Source: Myxococcales bacterium (GTDB taxonomy: Bacteria; Myxococcota_A; Polyangia; Palsa-1104; JAEUJZ01). Taken from it: DNA of 47,820 nucleotides. A program made the position numbers and the translations under genes. Positions 1 to 8,189 of this stretch are shown piece after piece. How positions within the stretch are numbered: the stretch's first letter is position 1; every line of letters begins with the position of its first letter. Where the stretch lies: contig JAEUKA010000043.1 of NCBI GenBank assembly GCA_016794465.1, positions 1 to 47,820 of the forward strand, read 5' to 3'. The notes under the pieces were generated by a model that was given only the letters and a program-made list of their open reading frames with translations, made no database searches and was not told the DNA's origin.

Positions 1-245
1 CCGTCAACCGCTTACACGGTCATTTCCAGCGCTGAAATGCTCCCGTCAACCGCTTACACGGTCATTTCCAGCGCTGAAATGCTCCCGTTGCCCGCTTACA
101 CGGTCATTTCCAGCGCTGAAATGCTCCCGTTGCCCGCTTACACGGTCATTTCCAGCGCTGAAATGCTCCCGTTGCCCGCTTACACGGTCATTTCGGGCAC
201 TTGGATGCCCCCGTCAGCCGCCTACACGGTCATTTCGGGCGCTGG
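1..245. repeat. 42-bp tandem repeat array, six copies
   Basis: The string TACACGGTCATTTC starts at 13, 55, 97, 139, 181 and 223, an exact 42-bp period. Copies 1-2 carry CCCGTCAACCGC, copies 3-5 CCCGTTGCCCGC and copy 6 CCCGTCAGCCGC. Copies 1-4 contain a near-palindrome CATTTCCAGCGCTGAAATG around the perfect 8-mer CAGCGCTG. Copies 5-6 have CATTTCGGGC instead and have lost the symmetry. The array ends right at the TAG of the glycosyltransferase gene (246-248) and may extend left of the window. The repeat leaves an open reading frame because 42 is a multiple of 3; I do not regard it as a gene. Confidence 0.95.
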
Positions 246-1826
246 CTACGGACTTCCCGGTGGTTCTTCGCTGGGAGTCAGGATGAGGGACGGAGTGGTG
301 CGGGCGCCTTCGAGGACTCGGGGGCCTTGGATGCGCTCGCTCACGCGGTAGTACAGCAGGATGTCCGGCCAGTCCCCCCAGGTCGCTTCCACCTTGTCGT
401 CCATGATGATGTGGGAAAAGCGGCGCTCGCGCAGTGCGGTGTACAGGTGCTTGACCTGACCGGCCTCTGTCCCGCGCACATCCCAGACGCCCATCCGATG
501 CAGATACGTCCGCTTGCCAACAAGGTGCGGATAGAAAGGATGGAACGGCATCAGCACCTCGCCCGGCATCGCTTGCAGTCGCTGAAGCAGCTGCGCCGCC
601 GCCGACCAGTCGGCCCGACTCGGGATGTGCTGCGCCACGGTCAGCCGTCGCAGAGGCAAAAGCACGCTCAGGGACAATAGGACCAGCACGAGCAGCTCGC
701 GCAGCAGCTTGGCACCAGCCTCACTGCCCGGTCGCGATGTGGACGGACGACTGAGCAGCCGACCCGCCGCCACCCCGATTGCCAGCGCCGGAAAGAACAC
801 GCCCGGAATGTAGGCATTCACGTGCGCCCACTGGGTCCCAAAGCCCAGGCACGAGGTCGCCATCCCGCACAGCCCCAGCCACAGCATCACCCACAGCCCG
901 CGACTGTCCCGCTCACCGAGCCGACCAAAGGCCTGCGAAAGACCCGCCCACAGACAGAGCAGCAGCGACGGACCAATGATGAAAATCAGCGTCTTCGGTG
1001 TCTCGACAAACGCGCGCTGGGCATAGAACGGATGGCTCTGGTGCAGGCGGAAGACATAGGTCCAAAACCAGCCCTCACTCCACCGATTGAGCAGCAGCGA
1101 CCCACACGCAAAGCCCAGCACGCCCACAGCCCCGAGCACCACCGCCTGCTTGCGATCAAACAGGAGCAGCGGCAGTGCAATCCCCACCGCCAGCGGCGCC
1201 GCCGTCTGCTTGGCAAAGAACGCCGCCGTCAGCAACAGGCCCGCCGCCACCGTCACGTGGGTCCGCCCCTGCGCCGTGTGCGCCAGCACCGCCCCGAGCA
1301 CCGTCAAGAACAGCTGCAGCGAGTCCGCCCGCGCCAGATCATAAAACCCACCTGTCTCGGCAAACGTCACCGCCGGAATCGCCATCGCCAGCAGCGCCAC
1401 CAAAAGCGAGCCGCCTTCCCGCCGCACCCAGTACGCCCCCAGCCCAAGCGCGCCCAAAAACGACAAGAGCGACAGCAGCCGCGCCGCAAGATAGGTCACA
1501 TCGCCGGTCAGCTTGCCGAGCAGCGCCAAAAGCGCCGGATACAGCGGCGTATACAGGTGAGGGATAAAGTCCACCGACGGCGGCACATAGATCCCTTGGC
1601 CCAGCAGCAGGCGCAGCGCGTGGCACATCATGCCGCTCTCCATCCACTCCAGATCGAGCGGATAGCGAATGCGCCTGAGCGACACCCACAGGAACACACC
1701 CAGACCCACCACCGCCACCCCGAGCCCCAGCCCACGCAAGAGCCAGAGCCCCACACTGCGCTTCCCCCGCCGTCTTGCGATTGCACTCACGACTCGGCAC
1801 GTACTGTCATTGCGAACCGGCGTCAA
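246..1826 (-). CDS. Multi-pass GT-C fold glycosyltransferase (PMT/ArnT-like)
   Basis: Up to 526 residues, mostly hydrophobic helices (about ten membrane segments). An early extracytoplasmic loop holds DLEWMESGMM (about residues 58-67), followed by an HLYTPLYPALLALLGK motif, and later YDLARADSLQLFL. This pattern is typical of lipid-phosphate-sugar dependent GT-C enzymes of the dolichyl-phosphate-mannose protein mannosyltransferase/ArnT superfamily, in which an acidic residue in the first loop is catalytic. It would transfer a sugar from a polyprenyl carrier on the outer face of the inner membrane; donor and acceptor cannot be read from sequence. It lies 27 bp after the sulfatase-fold gene on the same strand, so the two are probably one operon. 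The outermost start is TTG at 1826; GTG at 1790 is equally possible, and neither has a clear Shine-Dalgarno. Confidence 0.8.
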   Translation of the reverse strand: MTPVRNDSTCRVVSAIARRRGKRSVGLWLLRGLGLGVAVVGLGVFLWVSLRRIRYPLDLEWMESGMMCHALRLLLGQGIYVPPSVDFIPHLYTPLYPALLALLGKLTGDVTYLAARLLSLLSFLGALGLGAYWVRREGGSLLVALLAMAIPAVTFAETGGFYDLARADSLQLFLTVLGAVLAHTAQGRTHVTVAAGLLLTAAFFAKQTAAPLAVGIALPLLLFDRKQAVVLGAVGVLGFACGSLLLNRWSEGWFWTYVFRLHQSHPFYAQRAFVETPKTLIFIIGPSLLLCLWAGLSQAFGRLGERDSRGLWVMLWLGLCGMATSCLGFGTQWAHVNAYIPGVFFPALAIGVAAGRLLSRPSTSRPGSEAGAKLLRELLVLVLLSLSVLLPLRRLTVAQHIPSRADWSAAAQLLQRLQAMPGEVLMPFHPFYPHLVGKRTYLHRMGVWDVRGTEAGQVKHLYTALRERRFSHIIMDDKVEATWGDWPDILLYYRVSERIQGPRVLEGARTTPSLILTPSEEPPGSP

Positions 1827-1853
1827 AAAAATTCGCGGCGTCGCCCGGAGTCG

Positions 1854-4778
1854 CTACTCGATGTCGATGGTGGCCACGGCCAGCGCACGCTCGGTCGCTA
1901 GTGCCACCTGCGGATCGCCGGACACTTCGACCCGCTCGCTGCGCCGATATAGACCGATGTGCAGCTGCGCCCGTCCCGCTGGCAGCGTCGTCGGCACTTG
2001 CAGCTTGGTGACATCGCGAACATAGAACCCTGGCCGCAGTCGCTGTGGTGGCAACAGACCCGACAACAGGTCGTGATCGCCGTTCACGAACGGTCCGCCC
2101 GCCATCTTGAGGTGGGCAAACAGCTTGTAGCCGGCGGGAATCCGCTTGTCGCTGCGCAGCACCACCGCCACTTCCAGCTGCTGCCCGCGTCGCACTCTCG
2201 GGGTTCGCACCTCGACCCCCTGCAAGGTCAGGTAGCTGCCGAGGCGCGCCGTCAGCTTCGTCGCCACCGCAATCGGCTGCGGCGACAGATTTCCCGCCAC
2301 CGTCTGCGCAAAGCCCGCCGGCACCGCACTGTCATCCAGCCACGCCGAGAGCTCGTCGCGCAGCCGCTTCTCGTCCCCGCCCGCCAGTCCTTGCTGATCG
2401 TGCAGCTCGCCGGGATCGCGCTGGAGGTCGTACAGCTCGCGGGTCCCGTCGGGAATCAGGTTCTCGATGAAGTGATGACGGCCCGTCACCAGGGCCTTGC
2501 GCACCGTCGGGCCTTCGTACATGACCTCTTGAAAGACGGTGCGGCGATCTTCGACCTCCGTCCCCAGGACCAGCGGCCACAGCCCGATTCCCGCAGCCTC
2601 CGCCGGCGGCGCCTGTCCCGCCAGCTGCACCAGCGTCGGCAAGATGTCGATGTGACCCACCGCCGAGGTCACCCGCTTGCGCGCCCGCAGCGTCGCCAGT
2701 CCCGGCACCCGCACGATCAGCGGCACCTGGGTCTGGTTCGCATACAGGTGATAGCCATGACGACGGTCGGGGGGAATCCCGTGCTCCCCGAGTCCCTCGC
2801 CGTGATCCGCCGTCACCACCACCACGGTCCGGTTCCACGCCGAGCTCTGCGACAAGAGCCGCAGCAGTCGCCCAATGTGCTCGTCGGTATAGCGAATCTC
2901 GCCGTCGTACAGATCCGTCTCGGTGCTGCCAAAGCTCGCCTCGCCCGGCGGGGGCGGATGCGGCTCGTAGCGAAAGTGCGGATCGTAGTAGTGCAGCCAC
3001 GCAAAGATCGGCTGCTCGCCATCGAGAATGGGCCGCAGCTTCTGCTCCGCCAGGTCGGTCAGCTCCCGCGCCGAGCTGCCACTGGTCGCCGACGGGTCCC
3101 CGCCCAGCGAGTGGAGCGCCTGCAGGTGATAGTCGTAGTCGACAAAGCCGCGCGCCAGGCCCCAGGTCGGCTCGAAGTAGTGATAGGGCAGCATCGCGAT
3201 GGTGTGATAGCCGCTGTCCTTTAAGATCTCGGAGATCAGGCGGTTTTGCGGCAGCACCTCGGGCGGCCAGTGCGACCACGGCGAGCCCCAGGCAATCTGC
3301 GACGGGTAGCGACCGGTCAAAATCGCCGGCACCGAGTAGCGCGTCGACGGAGCATGCGCCCAGGCACTGGCAAACAGGACGCTGTCGGGGTCTGTAGCCA
3401 GGGCATCGAGCGCGGGCGTGGTGCGACGGGAATAGCCATAGCTTTTCAGGTGATCGGCCCGCAGCGCATCGATCGTAATCAGCACAATGTGGGGTCGCTT
3501 CGGCAGTCCCGCCGGCAGCGGCGCGGCAGGCGGACGAGCCGGCGTCGGACGCGCATCGTGACCGTTGCAGTTTTGATCAATGCCGTCCTCGGGCCAGTCG
3601 AACGCGCCGGGATAGACCTCGGGGTCGAAGTCATCGCAGTCGCTGCCGCCAATCGCCAGGTGCGACGCCACGCCATCGCGGTCCAGGTCCACCAGCTGCG
3701 CAATGACGTGCAGGAGCCGCGCGCCGAGTGGCAGCTCACTCTGGACCGCTTTGCGCACCCGCTCGGCCTGCCCCAGCTGCAGCGCCACCAGCCACCCCAG
3801 CACCGGCAACAGCAGCACCGCCCAGCGCAGTCGCCCGAGCCGCCCCACCCAGTCCGCCGACGGCAGCGCCCACCAGGCCAGCAGCCCCAGCAGCCCCGCC
3901 AGCCCGCCACTTTGGATCGCCCGCAGATCCACCTGCTGCAGCGTCTGCCGATACCCCAGCCACAGCCCCAGGACCGCCACCAGCAAGCTCAGCAGCGGCA
4001 GCCCCATCACCGCTGTGGGAGAGTGTAGGCGAGGCCAGCGCGTCCCGACCCGCATCGCCAGCATCCGACCGACAAGGTGGCCCAGCAGCAGGCTCAACAG
4101 GACCAGCAGCGGCGTCCACAGCGACAGGTTGAGCGCCCGCAGCCCCGCATCCATGCGCGGATTTGCCAAAAGGCGCAACAGCACCAGCGACTCGCAACCG
4201 ATCAGCGCCAGCAGCCCCAGCGTCCAGCCCAGCCCATACAAGCTGAGCGGCCCGTGTGAAAGCACCACCTGCCGTTTCTCACCACGCGGCAGTACCGCTT
4301 GCACCAGCAGCGCGACCACCATCCCCAGAGGCAAAAGCCCACCTGCCGCGACCCCGACCAGCAGCGCCAAAAGCCCTCGGTGATGAAACAGGTGCAGCGC
4401 CAGCCGAGTCAGCGGATACAGCCCCACCCCCACCAGCAGCGCCGGCAACAGCAGAAGCAGCCCAAGGTGCCAGCGAGGCAAGCGCAGCGGTCGCCGCTCT
4501 GGACGCTGGGAACTCGCTAGCCAGAGCACCCGCAGCAGAGTCGCCCTCCACAACCGGTACCCAAGCTGCCACAGCAGCAGCGCCACGACCGTGAACACCG
4601 CACCGTACAGACAGCCGACAAAGGCCCACAGCTGCCACTGGCCCTGCGGCAAAAAGCGCTGCCAGCCGGCGCCACCGCGCCCAAGGTCAAAGGTCGTCAC
4701 TGCCACAGCGGACAGGGCTGCAGCAACCACTGCTCGCACCGCTCCCGTCGCTTGGGCTCCGTCTGGCTGTTTGCTCAC
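1854..4778 (-). CDS. Sulfatase/alkaline-phosphatase-fold membrane enzyme with MopE-type motif
   Basis: About 974 residues. Residues 1-350 are hydrophobic with roughly ten membrane segments. Around 365-407 is a Cys/Asp-rich metal-binding motif of the MopE type (GSDCDDFDPEVYPGA, DGIDQNCNG). From about 430 comes a sulfatase domain: ITIDALRAD with metal ligand D437, then APSTRYSVPAILTG, and VVVTADHGEGLGEHG. In the nucleophile alignment the formylglycine Cys/Ser position is Thr479, so phosphoryl or phospho-head-group transfer is more likely than sulfate hydrolysis. A beta-rich C-terminal tail follows (about 860-974). The membrane part implies action on envelope glycans or lipids, matching the downstream glycosyltransferase. 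GTG 4778 was chosen; a TTG at 4817 extends it by 13 codons. Family confidence is high, substrate unknown. Confidence 0.85.
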   Translation of the reverse strand: MSKQPDGAQATGAVRAVVAAALSAVAVTTFDLGRGGAGWQRFLPQGQWQLWAFVGCLYGAVFTVVALLLWQLGYRLWRATLLRVLWLASSQRPERRPLRLPRWHLGLLLLLPALLVGVGLYPLTRLALHLFHHRGLLALLVGVAAGGLLPLGMVVALLVQAVLPRGEKRQVVLSHGPLSLYGLGWTLGLLALIGCESLVLLRLLANPRMDAGLRALNLSLWTPLLVLLSLLLGHLVGRMLAMRVGTRWPRLHSPTAVMGLPLLSLLVAVLGLWLGYRQTLQQVDLRAIQSGGLAGLLGLLAWWALPSADWVGRLGRLRWAVLLLPVLGWLVALQLGQAERVRKAVQSELPLGARLLHVIAQLVDLDRDGVASHLAIGGSDCDDFDPEVYPGAFDWPEDGIDQNCNGHDARPTPARPPAAPLPAGLPKRPHIVLITIDALRADHLKSYGYSRRTTPALDALATDPDSVLFASAWAHAPSTRYSVPAILTGRYPSQIAWGSPWSHWPPEVLPQNRLISEILKDSGYHTIAMLPYHYFEPTWGLARGFVDYDYHLQALHSLGGDPSATSGSSARELTDLAEQKLRPILDGEQPIFAWLHYYDPHFRYEPHPPPPGEASFGSTETDLYDGEIRYTDEHIGRLLRLLSQSSAWNRTVVVVTADHGEGLGEHGIPPDRRHGYHLYANQTQVPLIVRVPGLATLRARKRVTSAVGHIDILPTLVQLAGQAPPAEAAGIGLWPLVLGTEVEDRRTVFQEVMYEGPTVRKALVTGRHHFIENLIPDGTRELYDLQRDPGELHDQQGLAGGDEKRLRDELSAWLDDSAVPAGFAQTVAGNLSPQPIAVATKLTARLGSYLTLQGVEVRTPRVRRGQQLEVAVVLRSDKRIPAGYKLFAHLKMAGGPFVNGDHDLLSGLLPPQRLRPGFYVRDVTKLQVPTTLPAGRAQLHIGLYRRSERVEVSGDPQVALATERALAVATIDIE

Positions 4779-4820
4779 GAGGGTCTTAGGTATGTCGCAG
4801 CCGCCGGCCCCGGTCAACCC

Positions 4821-4853
4821 CTACTCCGCCCCTACTCCGCCCCTACTCCGCCC
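4821..4853. repeat. 11-bp tandem repeat, three copies
   Basis: CTACTCCGCCC is repeated three times head to tail just upstream of the sulfatase-fold gene on its 5' side, between divergently oriented genes. It is perfect but short. No function is apparent. Confidence 0.85.
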
Positions 4854-4963
4854 CTCCATCAGGGCACCTGTGCGCAGCCTGCGTGATCCCGACCAAGGAA
4901 AAGGGGCAGCCGTGGCTCCTTGATCTGGTACTCGTAGTAAGAACCGAAACACAGGAGCCTACG

Positions 4964-5326
4964 ATGACCATGCGAGTTCTGAGCGTTCTTCTTCTAGCGG
5001 GCGTACTAACCGGCTGTGCAACGATGTCGGGAGGAGCAGGCACCACCGCTGCTGCTGCGGACCCGGCGGTTGCTGCGGCATCCCAGAGCCTTGGTATCAA
5101 GGACACCCTGATTCAAGTTGCCGTCACGGCCGCACGCAGCTACCTCGGCAAGGCAAACTCTTCAGCCACGGCGGCTACGCAAGATGCAGCGGCGATGGCC
5201 ACTCAGAAAGAGGAAGCAGCCAAGGCGGGTGTGCAGGCTGCTGCTGACAAAGCCAAGGCCGATGGCACCGCGCTGACCGAGCCGCAGCAGACCGGCCTGC
5301 TCTCGGCCCTCAAAGGCATGCTGTAG
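4964..5326 (+). CDS. Small Ala-rich lipoprotein
   Basis: 120 residues. The N-terminus MTMRVLSVLLLAGVLTGC is a lipoprotein signal with lipobox LTGC (Cys18), so the mature protein should be acylated and held at a membrane. The rest is Ala/Lys/Glu-rich and probably helical, with no recognised domain. ATG 4964 is preferred because AGGAG at 4953-4957 sits at good distance and the signal peptide begins there; an upstream in-frame start at 4883 would add 27 residues before the signal. It stands alone between the divergent sulfatase gene and the kinase. Function unknown. Confidence 0.8.
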   Translation: MTMRVLSVLLLAGVLTGCATMSGGAGTTAAAADPAVAAASQSLGIKDTLIQVAVTAARSYLGKANSSATAATQDAAAMATQKEEAAKAGVQAAADKAKADGTALTEPQQTGLLSALKGML

Positions 5327-5344
5327 TTCCTACGCCCCCTGCCC

Positions 5345-5389
5345 CGCCCCCGCCTGCTCCGCCCCCGCCTGCTCCGCCCCCGCCTGCTC
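5345..5389. repeat. 15-bp tandem repeat, three copies
   Basis: CGCCCCCGCCTGCTC occurs three times in direct succession between the lipoprotein gene and the kinase gene. It is the only notable content of that 184-bp gap besides a TATAGT element at 5474-5479 upstream of the kinase. Confidence 0.9.
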
Positions 5390-5510
5390 CGCTCCCACCA
5401 AGTACGGGTCCTAACTACCCATCCCAAGCGGGACATGAATCTGCGCGCTTTCCCTGGGCCGCAAAGGTGCTTTATAGTGGTACCGAGGGTCTATTTGCCG
5501 GCCCTCGTCT

Positions 5511-7346
5511 GTGGGGAGACTTCCGTTGACTGCGCAGGCCCAACAGGGTGCCGAGCTTCTGGGACGAACGCTAAGCCGTACCTACCATGTCGAGCGCCTG
5601 CTCGGCGGCGGCGGCATGGGCGCGGTCTATGCAGCTCGGCACGTCCGCACCGGCGGCATCTTCGCGGTCAAGGTCCTGCATCGCGAGACGGCAGCGGATG
5701 CCGAGATCTACAAGCGCTTTCAGGACGAGGCCAAGACCGTCTCGGCGCTGCGCCATCCCCACATCGTCCAAGTCACTGACTTCGACCAAGACGAAGACGG
5801 CACGCCGTTTATCGTCATGGAGCTACTCGAAGGCGAGGACCTGTACCAGCGACTGTGTCGGGTCCGCAAGCTGCCCCTGCCCGAGGTGATCGACATCGCC
5901 CGCCAGGTTGGCTCGGCACTCCACGCCGCCCACGAAAAAAACATCATCCACCGCGACGTGAAGCCGCAAAACATCTTCCTGGTTCGGCATGAGCTGGCGG
6001 AGATGGTGAGCGAGGTCGCCAAGGTGGTTGACTTCGGCATCTCGAAGATTCGCCGCAGCGGGGGGCAGATGACCCGCGACCTGACGCTGCTGGGTACACC
6101 GCAGTTTATGTCGCCAGAGGCCGCGCTGGGGCAGAACTCGGCGCTCGATGGCCGGGCGGATCAGTGGTCGCTGGCGGTGATCATGTACCTGTGCCTGACG
6201 GGGCGGCTGCCGTTCGACAGCGAGAACCCGGTCGGCGTGCTGTACATGGTGGTTCACGAAAAGCCGGTGCCGATCAAGCAGCTAGCGCCCGAGGTGCCGG
6301 ACCATGTGGTGGTCGCCATCGAGCGCGCGATGTCCAAAAAGAAGGACGATCGCTTCCCCAAGATGGTCGATTTTGTGAAGGCCGTCCTGGGGCAGGCGGG
6401 TACGGCGCAGTCGCGGATGAACCTGAGCCCGGCCAAGGTTTCGGAGCCTCTGCCGGTGGCCGCAGGGGACGTGAAGCCGCTCGCCTCGCCACCCTCGCCG
6501 CGTCTGCCGGCTGCGCTGCCGAGCGTTGGGCACATGCCGACGGGGCCAGGCGCGATTCCCGCCAAGCCGCAGCCGCTGACCGTGGGGGGTACGCCGACCC
6601 CCAAGTTTGACCCACCGACCGTGCCGCAGGGGACGCAGCAGCTCCAGCCGGCCCCGACCACGGTCGCGCCCATGCCGACGCCACGGCCACCCAGTGGCAA
6701 TACGCCGACCAACATCGTGCTCAATGACTCCGAGCTGCAGGCGCTGCTGAGTCGCTCGGCGGCAACCCCAGTGTCGCCGATGTCGGACGAAGCGGCGGCG
6801 GCAGAGTTTGGCCAGTCCCCCACGCGCCTTACCGGCAACAACGACCCGACCCCGCCGGTTCCCGAGCCCGGACTGCGCGTGCCCTCGGCGGATCGCCCGT
6901 TTGATCCCTATCCGAGTACCTTGTCGCGGGCCACCGGGCAGCAGTCGGTCGGTGGTGGACTGGCAGCGGCGGCCTCGGGCACGGGCCAAAACGCCCCGAT
7001 CGGCCTGCTCCTGGCCACGATTGGGGTCCACCCGCGCTCGAATCTGCGGCTTGGACTCAGCGGGGCGGCGATTGTGCTCAGCCTCGCGTCCCTGATCTGG
7101 CTGCTCAGCGGAGACGGCGACAAAGTTCAGACCGCCAGCGGCCCACCTGCCGTAAGCGACAGCCGACCTTCCGCCACTGGGCACGACGCAGGCGCACCCA
7201 GCAGCGACGATCCCGTACCCAGCAAGATCAGCCATCCCAGCGTCCGGCCTTCTGGTGGTTCTGGCGGCGGTGCTGGCGGCAAAAAGCCCATCTCTCGGCC
7301 ACCGGTCGATAACTCCAAGCGCATCAAGATCGACCCCGGAGTGTGA
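5511..7346 (+). CDS. Membrane-anchored Ser/Thr protein kinase (PknB-like)
   Basis: 611 residues. The kinase domain spans about 20-290: Gly loop LLGGGGMGAVYAA, AVKVL lysine, HRDVKPQN with catalytic D149, DFGIS with D174, and activation segment GTPQFMSPEAALG. A Pro-rich low-complexity linker (300-510) leads to one membrane segment near 518-538 and a Gly/Ser/Lys-rich tail. This is the standard one-TM bacterial eukaryote-like kinase with a cytoplasmic catalytic domain. GTG 5511 is the outer start; TTG 5526 has a well-placed GGGGAG at 5513-5518 and may be the true one. The next gene begins inside its stop codon, so the two are coupled and the TPR protein is a likely partner. Substrate unknown. Confidence 0.93.
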   Translation: MGRLPLTAQAQQGAELLGRTLSRTYHVERLLGGGGMGAVYAARHVRTGGIFAVKVLHRETAADAEIYKRFQDEAKTVSALRHPHIVQVTDFDQDEDGTPFIVMELLEGEDLYQRLCRVRKLPLPEVIDIARQVGSALHAAHEKNIIHRDVKPQNIFLVRHELAEMVSEVAKVVDFGISKIRRSGGQMTRDLTLLGTPQFMSPEAALGQNSALDGRADQWSLAVIMYLCLTGRLPFDSENPVGVLYMVVHEKPVPIKQLAPEVPDHVVVAIERAMSKKKDDRFPKMVDFVKAVLGQAGTAQSRMNLSPAKVSEPLPVAAGDVKPLASPPSPRLPAALPSVGHMPTGPGAIPAKPQPLTVGGTPTPKFDPPTVPQGTQQLQPAPTTVAPMPTPRPPSGNTPTNIVLNDSELQALLSRSAATPVSPMSDEAAAAEFGQSPTRLTGNNDPTPPVPEPGLRVPSADRPFDPYPSTLSRATGQQSVGGGLAAAASGTGQNAPIGLLLATIGVHPRSNLRLGLSGAAIVLSLASLIWLLSGDGDKVQTASGPPAVSDSRPSATGHDAGAPSSDDPVPSKISHPSVRPSGGSGGGAGGKKPISRPPVDNSKRIKIDPGV

Positions 7347-8179
7347 TGAAAGTCCGCGCGCTGTCCCTGCTGCTGCTGTGCGTTGGTCAAGTCGCTTGGG
7401 CGGAGCCGCCCAGCAGTGATCCGCACAAGGAGCGGGCTCGGCTGGTCGCGCGCTCGCTGACGCAGGAAGCCACGCTGTCGTTCGATCGGCGAGACTTTGC
7501 CAAGACGCAGATGCTGCTGGAAGCGGCGTACATGCTCTACACAAGTGAGAAGATCCAGTACAGCCTGGCCCGCGTCTACGAAGCGCAGGGGCAGAAGCTG
7601 CTGGCGATGCGCTCGTATCAGCAGTTTCTGCGCAAAGTGGGGCTGTCAGAGCGGCTGCCCGGCCAGACCGAAGATGCGACCGGGGCAATTGCGCGGCTAC
7701 AGAAAGACCTCGGGCACTTGGTGTTCTCGCGGGCGCTGTCCTCGCCGGTTCGCATTGATGAGGAAGTGCCGCTGCCGCGCGGCAGCCTGGATGCCTGGGT
7801 CGAGCCGGGCACGCACCGCTTGGTGATGAGCAACGACCTAGAGCAGCTCAGCATCAGCGCCGGCGAAACCAAGACCGTCAAAGTATCGGACAGCAGCGAG
7901 GCACCGATCACCTCCAGCGATGTCACAGCCGCAGCGCCCAGTCGAACCGCCGCTCGCCCCGGACTGCGCGCTGCCAAGTGGACACTCGGAGTGCTCGGCA
8001 TCGGCGCGCTCGGCATCGGCGGGACGCTGGTCGGCATCGATGGCCTCCGCCGCTGTAGCGACTTTCCGGGCGCATGCAACGATCCGCTGGCGACCCGCTG
8101 GCCCGGCGTCGGCTTGCTGGTCGGCGGCGGCGTGATGGTGGGAATCTCGGCGGTACTGTTCGGCGTCGACTCCCGCTAA
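7346..8179 (+). CDS. Secreted/membrane TPR protein, kinase partner
   Basis: 277 residues from ATG 7346, which overlaps the kinase stop by one base (TGATG). A signal peptide ends near VAWA/EPP. Residues 30-110 form TPR-like helical repeats (SLTQEATLSFDRRDFAKTQ, then LARVYEAQGQKLLAMRSYQQF), followed by a beta-rich stretch like a PEGA domain, a flexible Ser/Thr/Ala linker and two C-terminal hydrophobic segments around a short Cys-containing loop. Such proteins commonly follow one-TM kinases in myxobacteria and are thought to act in envelope signalling; that role is inferred from context. No catalytic motif is seen. Confidence 0.8.
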   Translation: MKVRALSLLLLCVGQVAWAEPPSSDPHKERARLVARSLTQEATLSFDRRDFAKTQMLLEAAYMLYTSEKIQYSLARVYEAQGQKLLAMRSYQQFLRKVGLSERLPGQTEDATGAIARLQKDLGHLVFSRALSSPVRIDEEVPLPRGSLDAWVEPGTHRLVMSNDLEQLSISAGETKTVKVSDSSEAPITSSDVTAAAPSRTAARPGLRAAKWTLGVLGIGALGIGGTLVGIDGLRRCSDFPGACNDPLATRWPGVGLLVGGGVMVGISAVLFGVDSR

Positions 8180-8189
8180 CCGCCCAGCC

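Noticed and set aside
1..245. CRISPR array
   Set aside because: Units abut with no variable spacers, all copies are nearly identical over the full 42 bp, and there are no cas genes. It is a plain tandem repeat.
37..351. A repetitive protein encoded through the first array
   Set aside because: Open frame is forced by the 42-bp period; it runs antisense into the glycosyltransferase gene and has no ribosome site or homology.
822..3224. Long plus-strand frames opposite the glycosyltransferase and sulfatase genes
   Set aside because: Arg/Gln/His-rich translations typical of antisense shadows in GC-rich coding DNA; the minus-strand proteins have clear domains.
6282..7688. 468-residue minus-strand frame across kinase 1 and its partner
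   Set aside because: Antisense to two well-supported genes; composition is Arg/Ala/Gly rich with no domain.
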